From: Blastococcus sp. KM273128
GTDB lineage: Bacteria; Actinomycetota; Actinomycetes; Mycobacteriales; Geodermatophilaceae
Length of the DNA: 42,645 bases
Assembly (NCBI RefSeq): GCF_021698975.1
Contig: NZ_SSXA01000028.1
Location: forward strand, 1 to 42,645
Direction of reading: 5' to 3'
The notes under the pieces were generated by a model, which saw nothing but the letters and a program-made list of their open reading frames with translations, was not told the DNA's origin and searched no databases. This document shows positions 31,390 through 39,112 of the stretch, in pieces. A program made the position numbers and the translations under genes. Position 1 is the first letter of the stretch, and every line of letters starts with the position of its first letter.

Positions 31390-34023
31390 TCAGGACTCCG
31401 CGCCCTCCTGCTCCGCGGTGCCCTGACCGCGACCCTGGTCGAGGCGGTCGGCGCCCGGGCCGCCGATCAGCACGTCGTCGCCGTTCCCGCCGTTCAGCCA
31501 GTCGTCGCCGAAGCCTCCGGAGAGCACGTCCGCCCCGTTCTCACCGGCGATGCGGTCGTCGCCGGCGCCACCGCAGACCACGTCGTCGCCGCCGCGGCCG
31601 CGGATCACGTCGTCCCCGCCGAGACCCATGATCACGTCCCGACCCTCGGTGCCGCTGAGCTTGTCCCGGCCCTCGGTGCCCCGGACGGTCGGCAGGAGGC
31701 CCTGGCAGCGCTCCTCCAGGTCGACGCCGACCACCACCGGGTCGTGGTCGCTGGACCGGTACGGGTCCGCCGCGTACAGCGCCGGGTCACCGGAGTACTG
31801 GTAGGCGAAGGACTCGACCGCGTTGATGTTCCAGTGCGCGACGCCGGTGACCTTCGCCGTCAGCTCGGCCGTGGCCAGCGCGTGGTCCAGCGAGCCGGAC
31901 TGGTCGTCGAACACGTAGCTGTACGCGCCCTCGTCGAAGCGCAGGCCCAGGTCGGTCCACCCGGCGTCCTCGAGGAGCTGGATCGGGTCCTCCTGGGTGT
32001 AGGCGTTGAGGTCACCCATCAGCACGACGTCCGCGTCGCCGGTCGACTCCTGGAGCCCCGCGGCGAACTGCGCCAGCGACGCCGCCTGCCGGACCCGGTC
32101 ACCGTTCCACGCGCCCTGCCCGTCGCCGGTGTCGACGTTGTCGCCGGTCGGGCTGCCCGGGCTCTTGGACTTGAAGTGGTTGGCCACGACGGTGAACGCG
32201 TCGCCGTCCTTCACGAAGGTCTGGGCGATCGGCTCGCGGGCGTTGTCCCACACGTCCTCGTCGACCAGACCCGCGGGCTCGCCCACCGGGAGGACGACGT
32301 CGTCCTGGTAGATGATCCCGTTGCGGATGACGTCGCGGTCGACGGTGTAGAGCTCCTCGGGCAGCGGGACGTAGTCCCACTTGTCGTACCCGGCGGCCGC
32401 GTTCAGCCGGCCCACCAGGTCGGCGAGCGCCGTGTCCGCGTTCCCCGGCGAGAGGCCGGTGGCGTCGCTGTCCTCGATCTCCATGAGGGTCACGACCTCG
32501 GCGTCGAGGGCCTCGATGGCGGGCACGATCTTCCCGGCCTGCCGCTCCAGCTCCTCGGCGGACTCCGCGCCCCGGCCGACGGACTGGTCGAAGGTCAGGA
32601 AGTAGTTCAGCACGTTGAACGCGGCCAGCTGCACGTCCCCGCCGACCTGCTCCGGGGCGGCCGGCCGGGTGTCCTGCGGCGCGAAGACCCCGTCGGCGGT
32701 GCCGTCGGCGGGCTGCAGCCGCCACTGGTCGAAGCCGTAGCCGAGCACGAGGGGCTCGGTGAACTCCAGCTCGTCACCGACCCGCACCGGCGTCTCCGGG
32801 GAGAGGTAGGGGCGGGTGGTGGTGCTGACCCGGGCACTCACGCCGTCGTCGAGGACGATCCGGCGCAGCGCGTTCCCCGCCGCGATCGCCTCGGCCTCGG
32901 GGGTGCCGGGCCGGGCGAGCTCGGTCGGCTGCACCAGCAGGCCCCCCTCGGAGAGGGTGAGCTCGCCGAAGGACGTCAGGTCGAACACCTCGCTGACGGT
33001 CAGCGTGTCGACGGGCGCGACGAGCATGCCCTCGAGCCGTTCGCGCTCCTCGTCGCCGGCGGGCAGGTCCAGCGGGGCGGCGTCGGGCAGGTCATCCGCC
33101 GTGCCCTCGGCGCAGACCGCGGCGTTCTCGAATGCGGCGATCTGGGTCTGCTCGAAGCGCTCCTGGGCCTGGCCGGTGACGGCCACGGTGTCGCCGAGGT
33201 CGACCTCGACGTCGCTGAAGACGAAGATGCCGTCGGAGGTGGCGGCGTTCCCGTCGCCGTCGGCGTCCTGCAGGTGGAACCCGCCGAAGCCCTCGAGGTC
33301 GCCGACCACGACGCCGCGGACGGTGACCTGCTGCCCGGCGAGCGGGGTCTCCGCGCCCGGGCCCTGGACCGCCCCGATCTCGTGCGTCGGCGTCGTCCCG
33401 CAGACGTCGACCGGCTCCTCGGGCCCGGGGTCGGTGGTGCCCCCGGGGTTGACGGCGTCCTTGCTGGCGGCCGCCGGGCCGCTCCAGACCAGGGCGTCGG
33501 CCGCCGCGTCGTAGGTCCGCGACAGCGACTGCCCCGCCGGCGTCGAGCTGCCCTCGGAGACGCCGATGTCCGTGCTGGTCAGGCCGGCCGCGGGACCGTC
33601 CGTGGCGGTGAGGACGCCCTCGTAGGAGAGGAACTCCAGCACGCCGTCCGCACCCACCAGCGCCACGCCGTCCGGGGCGCCGTTCTGGATGCCGTTCGAG
33701 GGGTACTCGACGACGGCCACGGCGGGCGCGTCAGCCGGTGCGGTCACCACGGGGAGGGCGTCGGTGTCGTAGGACGTGCCGTTGCTGCCGTTGTAGAGGA
33801 CGACCGACAGCCCCGCGGACGTGGTGCCGGCGGGCAGGTGGACCTCGACGAACTCGCCGGTGTCGTCACCGGCGTTGTCGTAGTGGATCTCGGAGACGAA
33901 CGGCGTGGTCGGCGGCGCCGCCGAGGCGACGGCGGGCAGACCCACCACGGCCACGGAGGCGGCGAGGGTGCCGAGGGCGGTACGGCGCGCGACGAGGCGC
34001 GGACCACCGATGCGTAGGAGCAC
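31390..34023 (-). CDS. secreted ExeM/NucH-family nuclease with RTX repeats
   Basis: Large extracellular nuclease of 877 residues. A signal peptide (ARRTALGTLAASVAVVGLPA, VASAAPP) is followed by a lamin-tail-like domain (PFVSEIHYDNAGDDTGEFVE). Next come an OB-type ExeM domain (GQQVTVRGVVVGDLEGFGGF) and an endonuclease/exonuclease/phosphatase domain from about residue 466 to 760: LAAFNVLNYF, TLMEIEDSD, LMGDLNAY and SSDHDPVVV. Residues about 780-865 hold glycine-rich calcium-binding repeats of GGxGDDxL type (GGDDVIRGRGGDDVVCGGAG). GTG at 34023 has GGAAGGAC upstream. It probably degrades external DNA or RNA for phosphate. Confidence 0.93.
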   Translation of the reverse strand: MLLRIGGPRLVARRTALGTLAASVAVVGLPAVASAAPPTTPFVSEIHYDNAGDDTGEFVEVHLPAGTTSAGLSVVLYNGSNGTSYDTDALPVVTAPADAPAVAVVEYPSNGIQNGAPDGVALVGADGVLEFLSYEGVLTATDGPAAGLTSTDIGVSEGSSTPAGQSLSRTYDAAADALVWSGPAAASKDAVNPGGTTDPGPEEPVDVCGTTPTHEIGAVQGPGAETPLAGQQVTVRGVVVGDLEGFGGFHLQDADGDGNAATSDGIFVFSDVEVDLGDTVAVTGQAQERFEQTQIAAFENAAVCAEGTADDLPDAAPLDLPAGDEERERLEGMLVAPVDTLTVSEVFDLTSFGELTLSEGGLLVQPTELARPGTPEAEAIAAGNALRRIVLDDGVSARVSTTTRPYLSPETPVRVGDELEFTEPLVLGYGFDQWRLQPADGTADGVFAPQDTRPAAPEQVGGDVQLAAFNVLNYFLTFDQSVGRGAESAEELERQAGKIVPAIEALDAEVVTLMEIEDSDATGLSPGNADTALADLVGRLNAAAGYDKWDYVPLPEELYTVDRDVIRNGIIYQDDVVLPVGEPAGLVDEDVWDNAREPIAQTFVKDGDAFTVVANHFKSKSPGSPTGDNVDTGDGQGAWNGDRVRQAASLAQFAAGLQESTGDADVVLMGDLNAYTQEDPIQLLEDAGWTDLGLRFDEGAYSYVFDDQSGSLDHALATAELTAKVTGVAHWNINAVESFAYQYSGDPALYAADPYRSSDHDPVVVGVDLEERCQGLLPTVRGTEGRDKLSGTEGRDVIMGLGGDDVIRGRGGDDVVCGGAGDDRIAGENGADVLSGGFGDDWLNGGNGDDVLIGGPGADRLDQGRGQGTAEQEGAES

Positions 34024-34075
34024 GGAGAAGTCCTTCCGGACGGTCGGGGGGACGCGGAGACGGTAAACCGATCGG

Positions 34076-34113
34076 GTGACGTTCGGCACCACGGAAGGTG
34101 ACGGGCGCGTGAC
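34076..34113 (-). promoter_or_regulatory. PHO-box-like repeats before the nuclease
   Basis: Read on the minus strand, the region divides into 11-base units beginning CGTCACGCGCC, CGTCACCTTCC, a degenerate unit, then CGTCACCCG. Three of four units carry GTCAC in phase. This matches the direct-repeat architecture of PhoP boxes, 53-90 bases before the nuclease start. Confidence 0.55.
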
Positions 34114-34152
34114 GGACCGGTCCCTATGGGATATGTCACAAAACGAGACGCG

Positions 34153-34171
34153 GTCACGACATGTTCACCTG
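34153..34171 (+). promoter_or_regulatory. PHO-box-like repeat before the 5'-nucleotidase
   Basis: GTCAC at 34153-34157 and TTCAC at 34164-34168 are 11 bases apart; the second unit is the classical GTTCACC. It lies 50-68 bases before the 5'-nucleotidase ATG and is oriented toward it, opposite to the repeats at 34076-34113. Confidence 0.55.
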
Positions 34172-34220
34172 TCGGTGTGACGCTCCCCGGGCAAGCTCCC
34201 CCCAACGACCCCGGAGCGTC

Positions 34221-36008
34221 ATGTCTCTGAAGCACCTTCGCCGCGGCTCCGTCGTGGCGACCGTGGCCGTGGCCACGCTGGCCGGCGGAACCCTGGCCGG
34301 GACCGCCACCGCCGCGCCGGCCCAGGACACCCGACCCGACTTCACCCTCACGCTGCTGCACGCCAACGACCTCGAGTCGGCGCTGCTGCCGGTCACCGCC
34401 GACGACGACGGCACCTACGGTGGCGCCGACCGCTTCGTCGAGCTGATCCGCCGGCAGCAGATGCTGGCCCTGACCGGCCCGCGGCCCGAGGGTGCGGCGA
34501 AGAAGCGCGGCGTCGTCACCGTCTCGGCCGGCGACAACTTCCTCCCCGGCCCCCAGCTGGCCGCCAGCGAGGAGTCGGGGCGCCCGATCTACGACGCCAC
34601 CGCCTTCAACGCAGCCCGCTTCGACGTGTCGATCCCGGGCAACCACGACTTCGACCTCGGCCCGGACTTCTTCGCCGAGTGGATCGGCGACATCCGCCCG
34701 CAGACGGCGATCGTCTCCAGCAACCTCGGCTTCCAGGACGAGCCGGCGCTGCTGGCCCGCGTGGCCGACGGCACCATCGTCACCTCCCACGTCGTCGAGG
34801 AGAGCGGCGAGCAGATCGGCTTCATCGGGCTCACCACCCCCGACCTGCCCCGCCTCACCAGCTCCCGCGACGTGACGGTCGACCCCGACCTCGCCGGGAT
34901 CGCCAATGCCCGGGCCGCCGCGTACGAGGCCGCCGGCGTCGACAAGGTCGTGCTCGTCTCGCACCTGCAGGACATCGAGAACGAGGTGGCGCTCGCCGCC
35001 GAGCTCCGCGGTGTGGACGTCATCATCGGCGGCGGCGGGCACGAGCTGCTCGCCGACGAGGGCGACCCGCTGGTGCCCAACGGCACCGACGTCTTCGGCT
35101 CCTACCCGCTGACCCCGACCGACGCCGACGGCGAGGTCCTGCCGGTCGTCACGACGGCGGCCCTCTACAGCTACGTCGGCCGCCTCGTGGTGTCGTTCGA
35201 CGCCGCCGGTGAGGTCGTCACGGTGCACGACGACGCCTCGCGCGTCATCCCGGTCGCGGCCCAGGGCCCCGACGCCGTCCCGGCGAACTACGGGGTGAAC
35301 CGGCTGGTCGTCCAGCCGGTGGAGCGCTACGTCGCGGACCTCGCCGAGCAGGTCGTGGCCACCTCGCAGGTCGACCTCAACGGCATCCGCGACGACGTCC
35401 GCAGCCGGGAGACCAACTTGGGCAACCTCGCCACGGACGCCCTGCTGGCCGCCGGCCGGCGCGAGGCGGCCGCCGCCGGCGTCACGCCCCCGGTCGTCGC
35501 CCTGCAGAACGGCGGCGGCATCCGCAACGCCGCGGTCATCCCGGCCGGGGAGGTCACGGCGCTGGACACCTACACCGTGCTGCCCTTCTCCAACTTCGTC
35601 GGCGTCGCCCCGGCCATGCCGGTCGACACGTTCATCGCCGGCGTCGAGCGCGGCCTGTCCGGCCTGCCGGGTGCGGCGGGTCAGTTCGCCCAGGCCGCGG
35701 GCTACCGGGTCACCTACGACGTGACCCAGCCGGTCGGCTCGCGGGTCGTCGACCTCGTCCTGGACGACGGGACCGCCCTGGTCGCGGGCGGCACGCCGAC
35801 CGGTGCGCTGGACACGATCTCGGTCGCCACGATCGACTTCCTGCTCCGCGGCGGCGACGGCTACCCCTTCGACGGGGTCGGGTTCACCGTCCTGCCGGTG
35901 ACCTACCAGGAGGCGCTGGAGACCTACCTGGTCGAGGACCTCGGCGGGGTCGTCAGCGCGACCGACTACCCGGTCGGCGGCGAGGGGCGCATCACGCCCG
36001 TCGCCTGA
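34221..36008 (+). CDS. secreted 5'-nucleotidase / UDP-sugar hydrolase
   Basis: Exported metallophosphoesterase of 595 residues that releases phosphate from nucleotides. The signal peptide (SVVATVAVATLAGGTLAGTA, then TAAPAQ) precedes the N-terminal catalytic domain: LLHANDLES (the usual form is HTND, here HAND), SAGDNFLPG, IPGNHDFDLGPDF, VSHLQDIE and IIGGGGHELL. The C-terminal nucleotide-binding domain has [28 protein letters not shown] and VLPFSNFVGV. ATG at 34221. It faces the nuclease across a regulatory region of about 200 bases. No sorting signal is visible at the C-terminus, so it is released or loosely bound. Confidence 0.94.
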   Translation: MSLKHLRRGSVVATVAVATLAGGTLAGTATAAPAQDTRPDFTLTLLHANDLESALLPVTADDDGTYGGADRFVELIRRQQMLALTGPRPEGAAKKRGVVTVSAGDNFLPGPQLAASEESGRPIYDATAFNAARFDVSIPGNHDFDLGPDFFAEWIGDIRPQTAIVSSNLGFQDEPALLARVADGTIVTSHVVEESGEQIGFIGLTTPDLPRLTSSRDVTVDPDLAGIANARAAAYEAAGVDKVVLVSHLQDIENEVALAAELRGVDVIIGGGGHELLADEGDPLVPNGTDVFGSYPLTPTDADGEVLPVVTTAALYSYVGRLVVSFDAAGEVVTVHDDASRVIPVAAQGPDAVPANYGVNRLVVQPVERYVADLAEQVVATSQVDLNGIRDDVRSRETNLGNLATDALLAAGRREAAAAGVTPPVVALQNGGGIRNAAVIPAGEVTALDTYTVLPFSNFVGVAPAMPVDTFIAGVERGLSGLPGAAGQFAQAAGYRVTYDVTQPVGSRVVDLVLDDGTALVAGGTPTGALDTISVATIDFLLRGGDGYPFDGVGFTVLPVTYQEALETYLVEDLGGVVSATDYPVGGEGRITPVA

Positions 36009-36021
36009 CGCAGCACCTCGG

Positions 36022-36058
36022 ACGGGCGCTCTCCGCGATCCTCGCGGAGGGCGCCCGT
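36022..36058 (+). terminator. hairpin terminator after the 5'-nucleotidase
   Basis: A 17-bp stem, ACGGGCGCTCTCCGCGA against 36042-36058, with one G-T wobble and a 3-base loop, 14 bases after the stop. Confidence 0.8.
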
Positions 36059-36082
36059 TCGGCGTCCACGGCCGGTGCGGCG

Positions 36083-36098
36083 TCGAACGCGTGTTCGA
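36083..36098 (+). promoter_or_regulatory. perfect actinobacterial SOS (LexA) box
   Basis: TCGAAC, GCGT, GTTCGA. It fits the Gram-positive LexA consensus CGAAC-RNRY-GTTYG at every position and has perfect 6-base arms. It ends 21 bases before the GTG of the next gene and just upstream of a possible -10 (GAGACT, 36108-36113), so LexA would block that promoter. I found no other copy in the window. Confidence 0.85.
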
Positions 36099-36119
36099 CC
36101 GGCGTGCGAGACTGCTCGC

Positions 36120-36455
36120 GTGGCGGGCGGGATGAACCGGGGGCGCGGCGGCCGCTCCCTGGGTGAGCGGGCGGCGGAGTCGGGCATCGTCCCGCAGCTC
36201 GCCTCCCCGCCACCCGCCCCGCCGTCGAGCCCGGCCGCCGCGGGCCACCCGGCTGCTCCCGGGGAGGCCGGCGAGGGACGGCACTGCTGGGTGCACGACC
36301 CCCCGGAGGCGCCCGGAACCTGGCCGGGGCTGCTGGTGGAGTGGCGCCGGCGCGACGGCGCCTGGCAGGGGCGGGTCACCTACGCGGTGAGCCGCGCGCA
36401 CGGGCCGGCGCTCGTCGAGGCCTGGCTGCCGGCCGCCCGCCTGGAACCGCGGTGA
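36120..36455 (+). CDS. small protein under a LexA box
   Basis: Protein of 111 residues: a basic N-terminus (GGMNRGRGGRSLGERAAESG), a Pro/Ala-rich linker, and a compact C-terminal domain (CWVHDPPEAPGTWPGLLVEW, then WQGRVTYAVSRAHGPALVEA, then WLPAARLEPR). GTG at 36120 could be leaderless, with ATG at 36132 as the alternative. From memory, similar small proteins accompany imuB/dnaE2 mutasome genes in some actinobacteria, but none is adjacent here. The SOS box directly upstream makes DNA-damage induction likely. The biochemical role is unknown. Confidence 0.75.
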   Translation: MAGGMNRGRGGRSLGERAAESGIVPQLASPPPAPPSSPAAAGHPAAPGEAGEGRHCWVHDPPEAPGTWPGLLVEWRRRDGAWQGRVTYAVSRAHGPALVEAWLPAARLEPR

Positions 36456-36466
36456 CCGCCGTCGCC

Positions 36467-36492
36467 GGTTAGCGGTGCGCGGTCGCGGCTAT
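36467..36492 (+). promoter_or_regulatory. sigma-B/sigma-F-like promoter
   Basis: GGTT at 36467-36470, 16 bases, GGCTAT at 36487-36492, close to GGTTT-n15/17-GGGTAT. It is 42 bases before the ATG of the small acidic protein. Confidence 0.4.
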
Positions 36493-36533
36493 GGCTCTCC
36501 CCGACCGCACCCGATCGACCGGAGGACGCCACG

Positions 36534-36734
36534 ATGACCGGCCCCCAGGACACCCCGAACCTCGACGACGTCATGGAGCCGCAGGAGCACCCCACCCGCG
36601 ACCGCACCCAGCACGCCAAGGACCCGCACCCCAGCGACGAGGTGCTCGAGCACCGCACCGAGCAGGAACGGCAGGCGGTGGGCTCGGACGACGCCGACCC
36701 CGCCGGCGCGGACCTGCACTCGGCCACCGACTGA
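36534..36734 (+). CDS. small hydrophilic acidic protein
   Basis: Protein of 66 residues, almost without hydrophobic residues: TGPQDTPNLDDVMEPQEHPT, RDRTQHAKDPHPSDEVLEHR, then TEQERQAVGSDDADPAGADL. It is probably disordered, like other small stress-induced hydrophilic proteins. GGAGG lies 8 bases before the ATG, and a sigma-B-like promoter lies further upstream. It is followed 8 bases later by the frameshifted EVE-like gene. The function is unknown. Confidence 0.8.
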   Translation: MTGPQDTPNLDDVMEPQEHPTRDRTQHAKDPHPSDEVLEHRTEQERQAVGSDDADPAGADLHSATD

Positions 36735-36742
36735 CCCCGCGC

Positions 36743-37200
36743 GTGCACCGGCCGGCGGCGCCGGCGCGGCTGCGTGCCGCCGACGTCGCCGGCTGGCTGC
36801 TCAAGAGCGCCCGGCCACCGGTGGCCGTCGACGCCGGCTGGCTGCCCGGCACCGCCCGGGAGCTGACGCGCTGCGTGCGCCCCAGCTACCGGCTCGACCT
36901 CGTCGCGCCCGGGCAACCGGTCCTGCTGTGGGTGAGCGGGAAGGTGGCGCCGGCGTGCACGCGATCGGCCGGGTCACCGCCCCGGTCGGCGTGACCGCGG
37001 ACGGCCCTGTCGTCCCGGTCCGCCTGCTCCGCCTGGACGCACCGGTCAGCAGGGCCGAGCTGCGCGCCGACCCGGCCTTCGCCGACGCCGAGGTGCTGCG
37101 CATGCCGGCCGGCAGCAACCCCTCCTGGCTGTCCGCCGCGCAGCTGTCCGCCGTCCTGGACCGGATCGCCCCGGACCGGCTGGGACGATGGCTGCCGTGA
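36743..37200 (+). pseudogene. EVE-domain-like gene broken by a frameshift
   Basis: Two frames together make one protein. The first (36743 to about 36950) reads RAADVAGWLLKSARPPVAVD and ends LDLVAPGQPVLLWVSGK. The second (about 36950-37200) continues with GVHAIGRVTAPVGVTADG, VVPVRLLRLDAPVSRAELRA and VLRMPAGSNPSWLSAAQLSA. WVSG followed by GVHAIGRV and the GSNP block match the EVE fold, which binds modified bases. The frame changes by -1 near 36943-36957, with no canonical slippery heptamer. It is either a real lesion or a one-base sequencing error. Confidence 0.7.
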
Positions 37201-37979
37201 CTCCCAACCGCTTCCGCTGGGGCGCGCTCCTGTGGGTGCTGACGCTGCAGTTCTTCGTCGTCGAGGCCGTGGCGCAGGCCCGCTGGACGGGCCCCTACTC
37301 CCGCACCGACGACGTGATCAGCGCCCTGGGCTCGGCCGACTCCCCCGCGCGGCAGCTGATGAACGCCTCCTTCGTCCTCCAGGCGGCGCTGATCCTCGGT
37401 GGGGCGCTGCTGCTCCTGCCGGTGCTGCGCGGCGCCGCCGCGCGGGCGGTGCCGGTGCTGCTCGGCGCGGCCGCGCTGGGCGTGCTGCTGGTGGGCGTCT
37501 TCCCCACCGACGGCAACGGCACGGCGCACGCCATCGGGGCCGTCGTGTACCTGGCCGGGGGTGCGCTCGGGCTGGTCGCGCTCGCGTACGCCGTCCGGCC
37601 GATCTCCGAGGCTCTCGGCACGGTCGTGGTGCTGCTCGGCATCGTCGCCACGGCCGGCACGATCTTCTTCCTCACCGGCGTCACCCGGTACCTGGGCGAG
37701 GGCGGCATGGAGCGCGCCGCGGCCTACCCGCTGCCGATCGCCCTGGCGCTCAGCGGCGCCGTCCTGTGGTGGCTCGGGCGCGGCGGCGACCTGGCCGCGG
37801 TGGAGTCGTCCCGGCGCGCCGAGCGGGAGCGCGAGCGTGCCCGGCTGGCCGACCAGGCCCGGGCCCGCGACGCCGCGCTGGAGTCCGCCGCAGGCACCGA
37901 CCGCCGCACCGGCACGACCGCCGAGGACGTGGGCACCGACCCCGAGGACCCCTGGGCCCCGCCGCGCCCGCGCGGCTGA
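37188..37979 (+). CDS. DUF998 membrane protein
   Basis: Integral membrane protein of 263 residues with about six hydrophobic segments (GALLWVLTLQFFVVEAVAQA, LILGGALLLLPVLRGAAARA, VPVLLGAAALGVLLVGVFPT, then TVVVLLGIVATAGTIFFLTG). The motif YSRTDDVISALGSADSPARQ is typical of DUF998. The last 75 residues are a charged cytoplasmic tail with a likely coiled coil (SSRRAERERERARLADQARA). ATG at 37188 overlaps the preceding gene by 13 bases; GTG at 37197 would give a GTGA overlap and is nearly as likely. The function is unknown. Confidence 0.85.
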   Translation: MAAVTPNRFRWGALLWVLTLQFFVVEAVAQARWTGPYSRTDDVISALGSADSPARQLMNASFVLQAALILGGALLLLPVLRGAAARAVPVLLGAAALGVLLVGVFPTDGNGTAHAIGAVVYLAGGALGLVALAYAVRPISEALGTVVVLLGIVATAGTIFFLTGVTRYLGEGGMERAAAYPLPIALALSGAVLWWLGRGGDLAAVESSRRAERERERARLADQARARDAALESAAGTDRRTGTTAEDVGTDPEDPWAPPRPRG

Positions 37980-37992
37980 GCACCTCCGGTGG

Positions 37993-39015
37993 TCAGCCGG
38001 CGGGCTCGAAGCGCAGGACGTCGTGCACCGGGCGCCGGCCGCTGACCGCCGGTGCCGGCTCGCCGGCGTCAACCGGCCGCGGGTAGCCCAGCCGCAGCAG
38101 CATCTGGGGGTGCCCGACCAGCTGCAGCCGCGCCTGCAGGCGCACGCGGGTCGCCGGCCAGTCCAGCGCCTGGGTCAGCGGTGAGGCGACCAGCCCGGCC
38201 GCGGTCACGCGCAGCAGGAGGCGGCCCAGCGCCCGCCCGGCCCGCAGCCAGTCGGCACGGTCGTCGCCGTCGGTGCCCATGAGGACGACGGCCGGCCGCT
38301 CCACCGCCGGCGGCGGGGCGTCGGGGTCGCCGCCGGCCCGGAACGGCTGCTGCTCGCGCTCCCCCACCACGAAGTCGCGGATCAGCCAGTTGGACGCCCG
38401 CTCCCGTGGGTCGCCGCTGGGCACCGCGGCCACCGGCACCCCGTCCTCGGCGGCGGCGTCGGTGCGCAGCCACCGCTCCAGCTCGGCGAGGTAGGCGGGG
38501 TCGCCCTGCTCCATCTCCTCGGCGCGGGAGATGAGGAACACCGTGGCGACCTCCTCCTCCGAGCGCGTGATCGGCTTGAGCCACACCCCGGATGCCCCGG
38601 CCTCCCGCTGGAGCCGGTCCAGCAGCTCGCCGGGCACCGCCCGCGGCTCGAAGGGCGCCCGCACCGTGTGCCGCTCGGGGATCGCCCCCGCGAGGGCCCG
38701 GTCGTCGTCGGAGGGCGCCACCGCGCCGGTGATCCGGACGGTCGCCAGGTGGTCGGGCTCCCCGGCGTCGGGCAGCAGCACCACCTCGGTGCCGTGCCCC
38801 GCGGCGGCGAGGGCGACGACGGCAAACTCCAGCAGGGCGCCGCAGCTGATCACCTGCTGCCGGCCGGTCGGGTCGAGGACCGGCAGCGTGCGGTCCCGGT
38901 CGTGGTGCAGCTCCAGCCGGTCGGACCGGGCGACCAACCGCCACGGCTGCGTGTTGTGGATCGACGGCGCCCGCGTCGCGGCGGCGACCACCTGCGCCCA
39001 GTCCTGCTCCTCCAC
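37993..39015 (-). CDS. Acg-family nitroreductase-like protein
   Basis: FMN-binding oxidoreductase-like protein of 340 residues. The N-terminal AATRAPSIHNTQPWRLV is the family signature (as in mycobacterial Acg and related hypoxia-induced proteins). Conserved later blocks include QVISCGALLEFAVVALAAAG, IPERHTVRAPFEP and AGRALGRLLLRVTAAGLVAS, then LVGHPQMLLRLGYP near the end. In Mycobacterium these belong to the dormancy regulon; I see no matching operator here. Some members may sequester flavin instead of acting as enzymes. Confidence 0.9.
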   Translation of the reverse strand: MEEQDWAQVVAAATRAPSIHNTQPWRLVARSDRLELHHDRDRTLPVLDPTGRQQVISCGALLEFAVVALAAAGHGTEVVLLPDAGEPDHLATVRITGAVAPSDDDRALAGAIPERHTVRAPFEPRAVPGELLDRLQREAGASGVWLKPITRSEEEVATVFLISRAEEMEQGDPAYLAELERWLRTDAAAEDGVPVAAVPSGDPRERASNWLIRDFVVGEREQQPFRAGGDPDAPPPAVERPAVVLMGTDGDDRADWLRAGRALGRLLLRVTAAGLVASPLTQALDWPATRVRLQARLQLVGHPQMLLRLGYPRPVDAGEPAPAVSGRRPVHDVLRFEPAG

Positions 39016-39112
39016 CAGGGACCTCCCGGCCGGTCTCGACAGCGGGCCACCGGCGGCGGCCCCGGTGCGTGCCTACCCCATGACCGCGGCGCCCTGCACA
39101 CCCGGGCACCGG

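Noticed and set aside
31744..34017. 757-codon plus-strand frame over the nuclease
   Set aside because: Antisense to the nuclease, which has a signal peptide, catalytic motifs and RTX repeats; composition is that of a shadow frame.
36943..36960. Programmed -1 frameshifting in the EVE-like gene
   Set aside because: No X-XXY-YYZ heptamer is in the right frame (the local sequence is AGC GGG AAG GTG) and no strong downstream structure stands out; a lesion or base error is simpler.
39016..39112. Sigma-B-like promoter before the nitroreductase gene
   Set aside because: GGGGTAG is present but the upstream GGTG is 19 bases away and lacks the T run, so the spacing and -35 do not fit.
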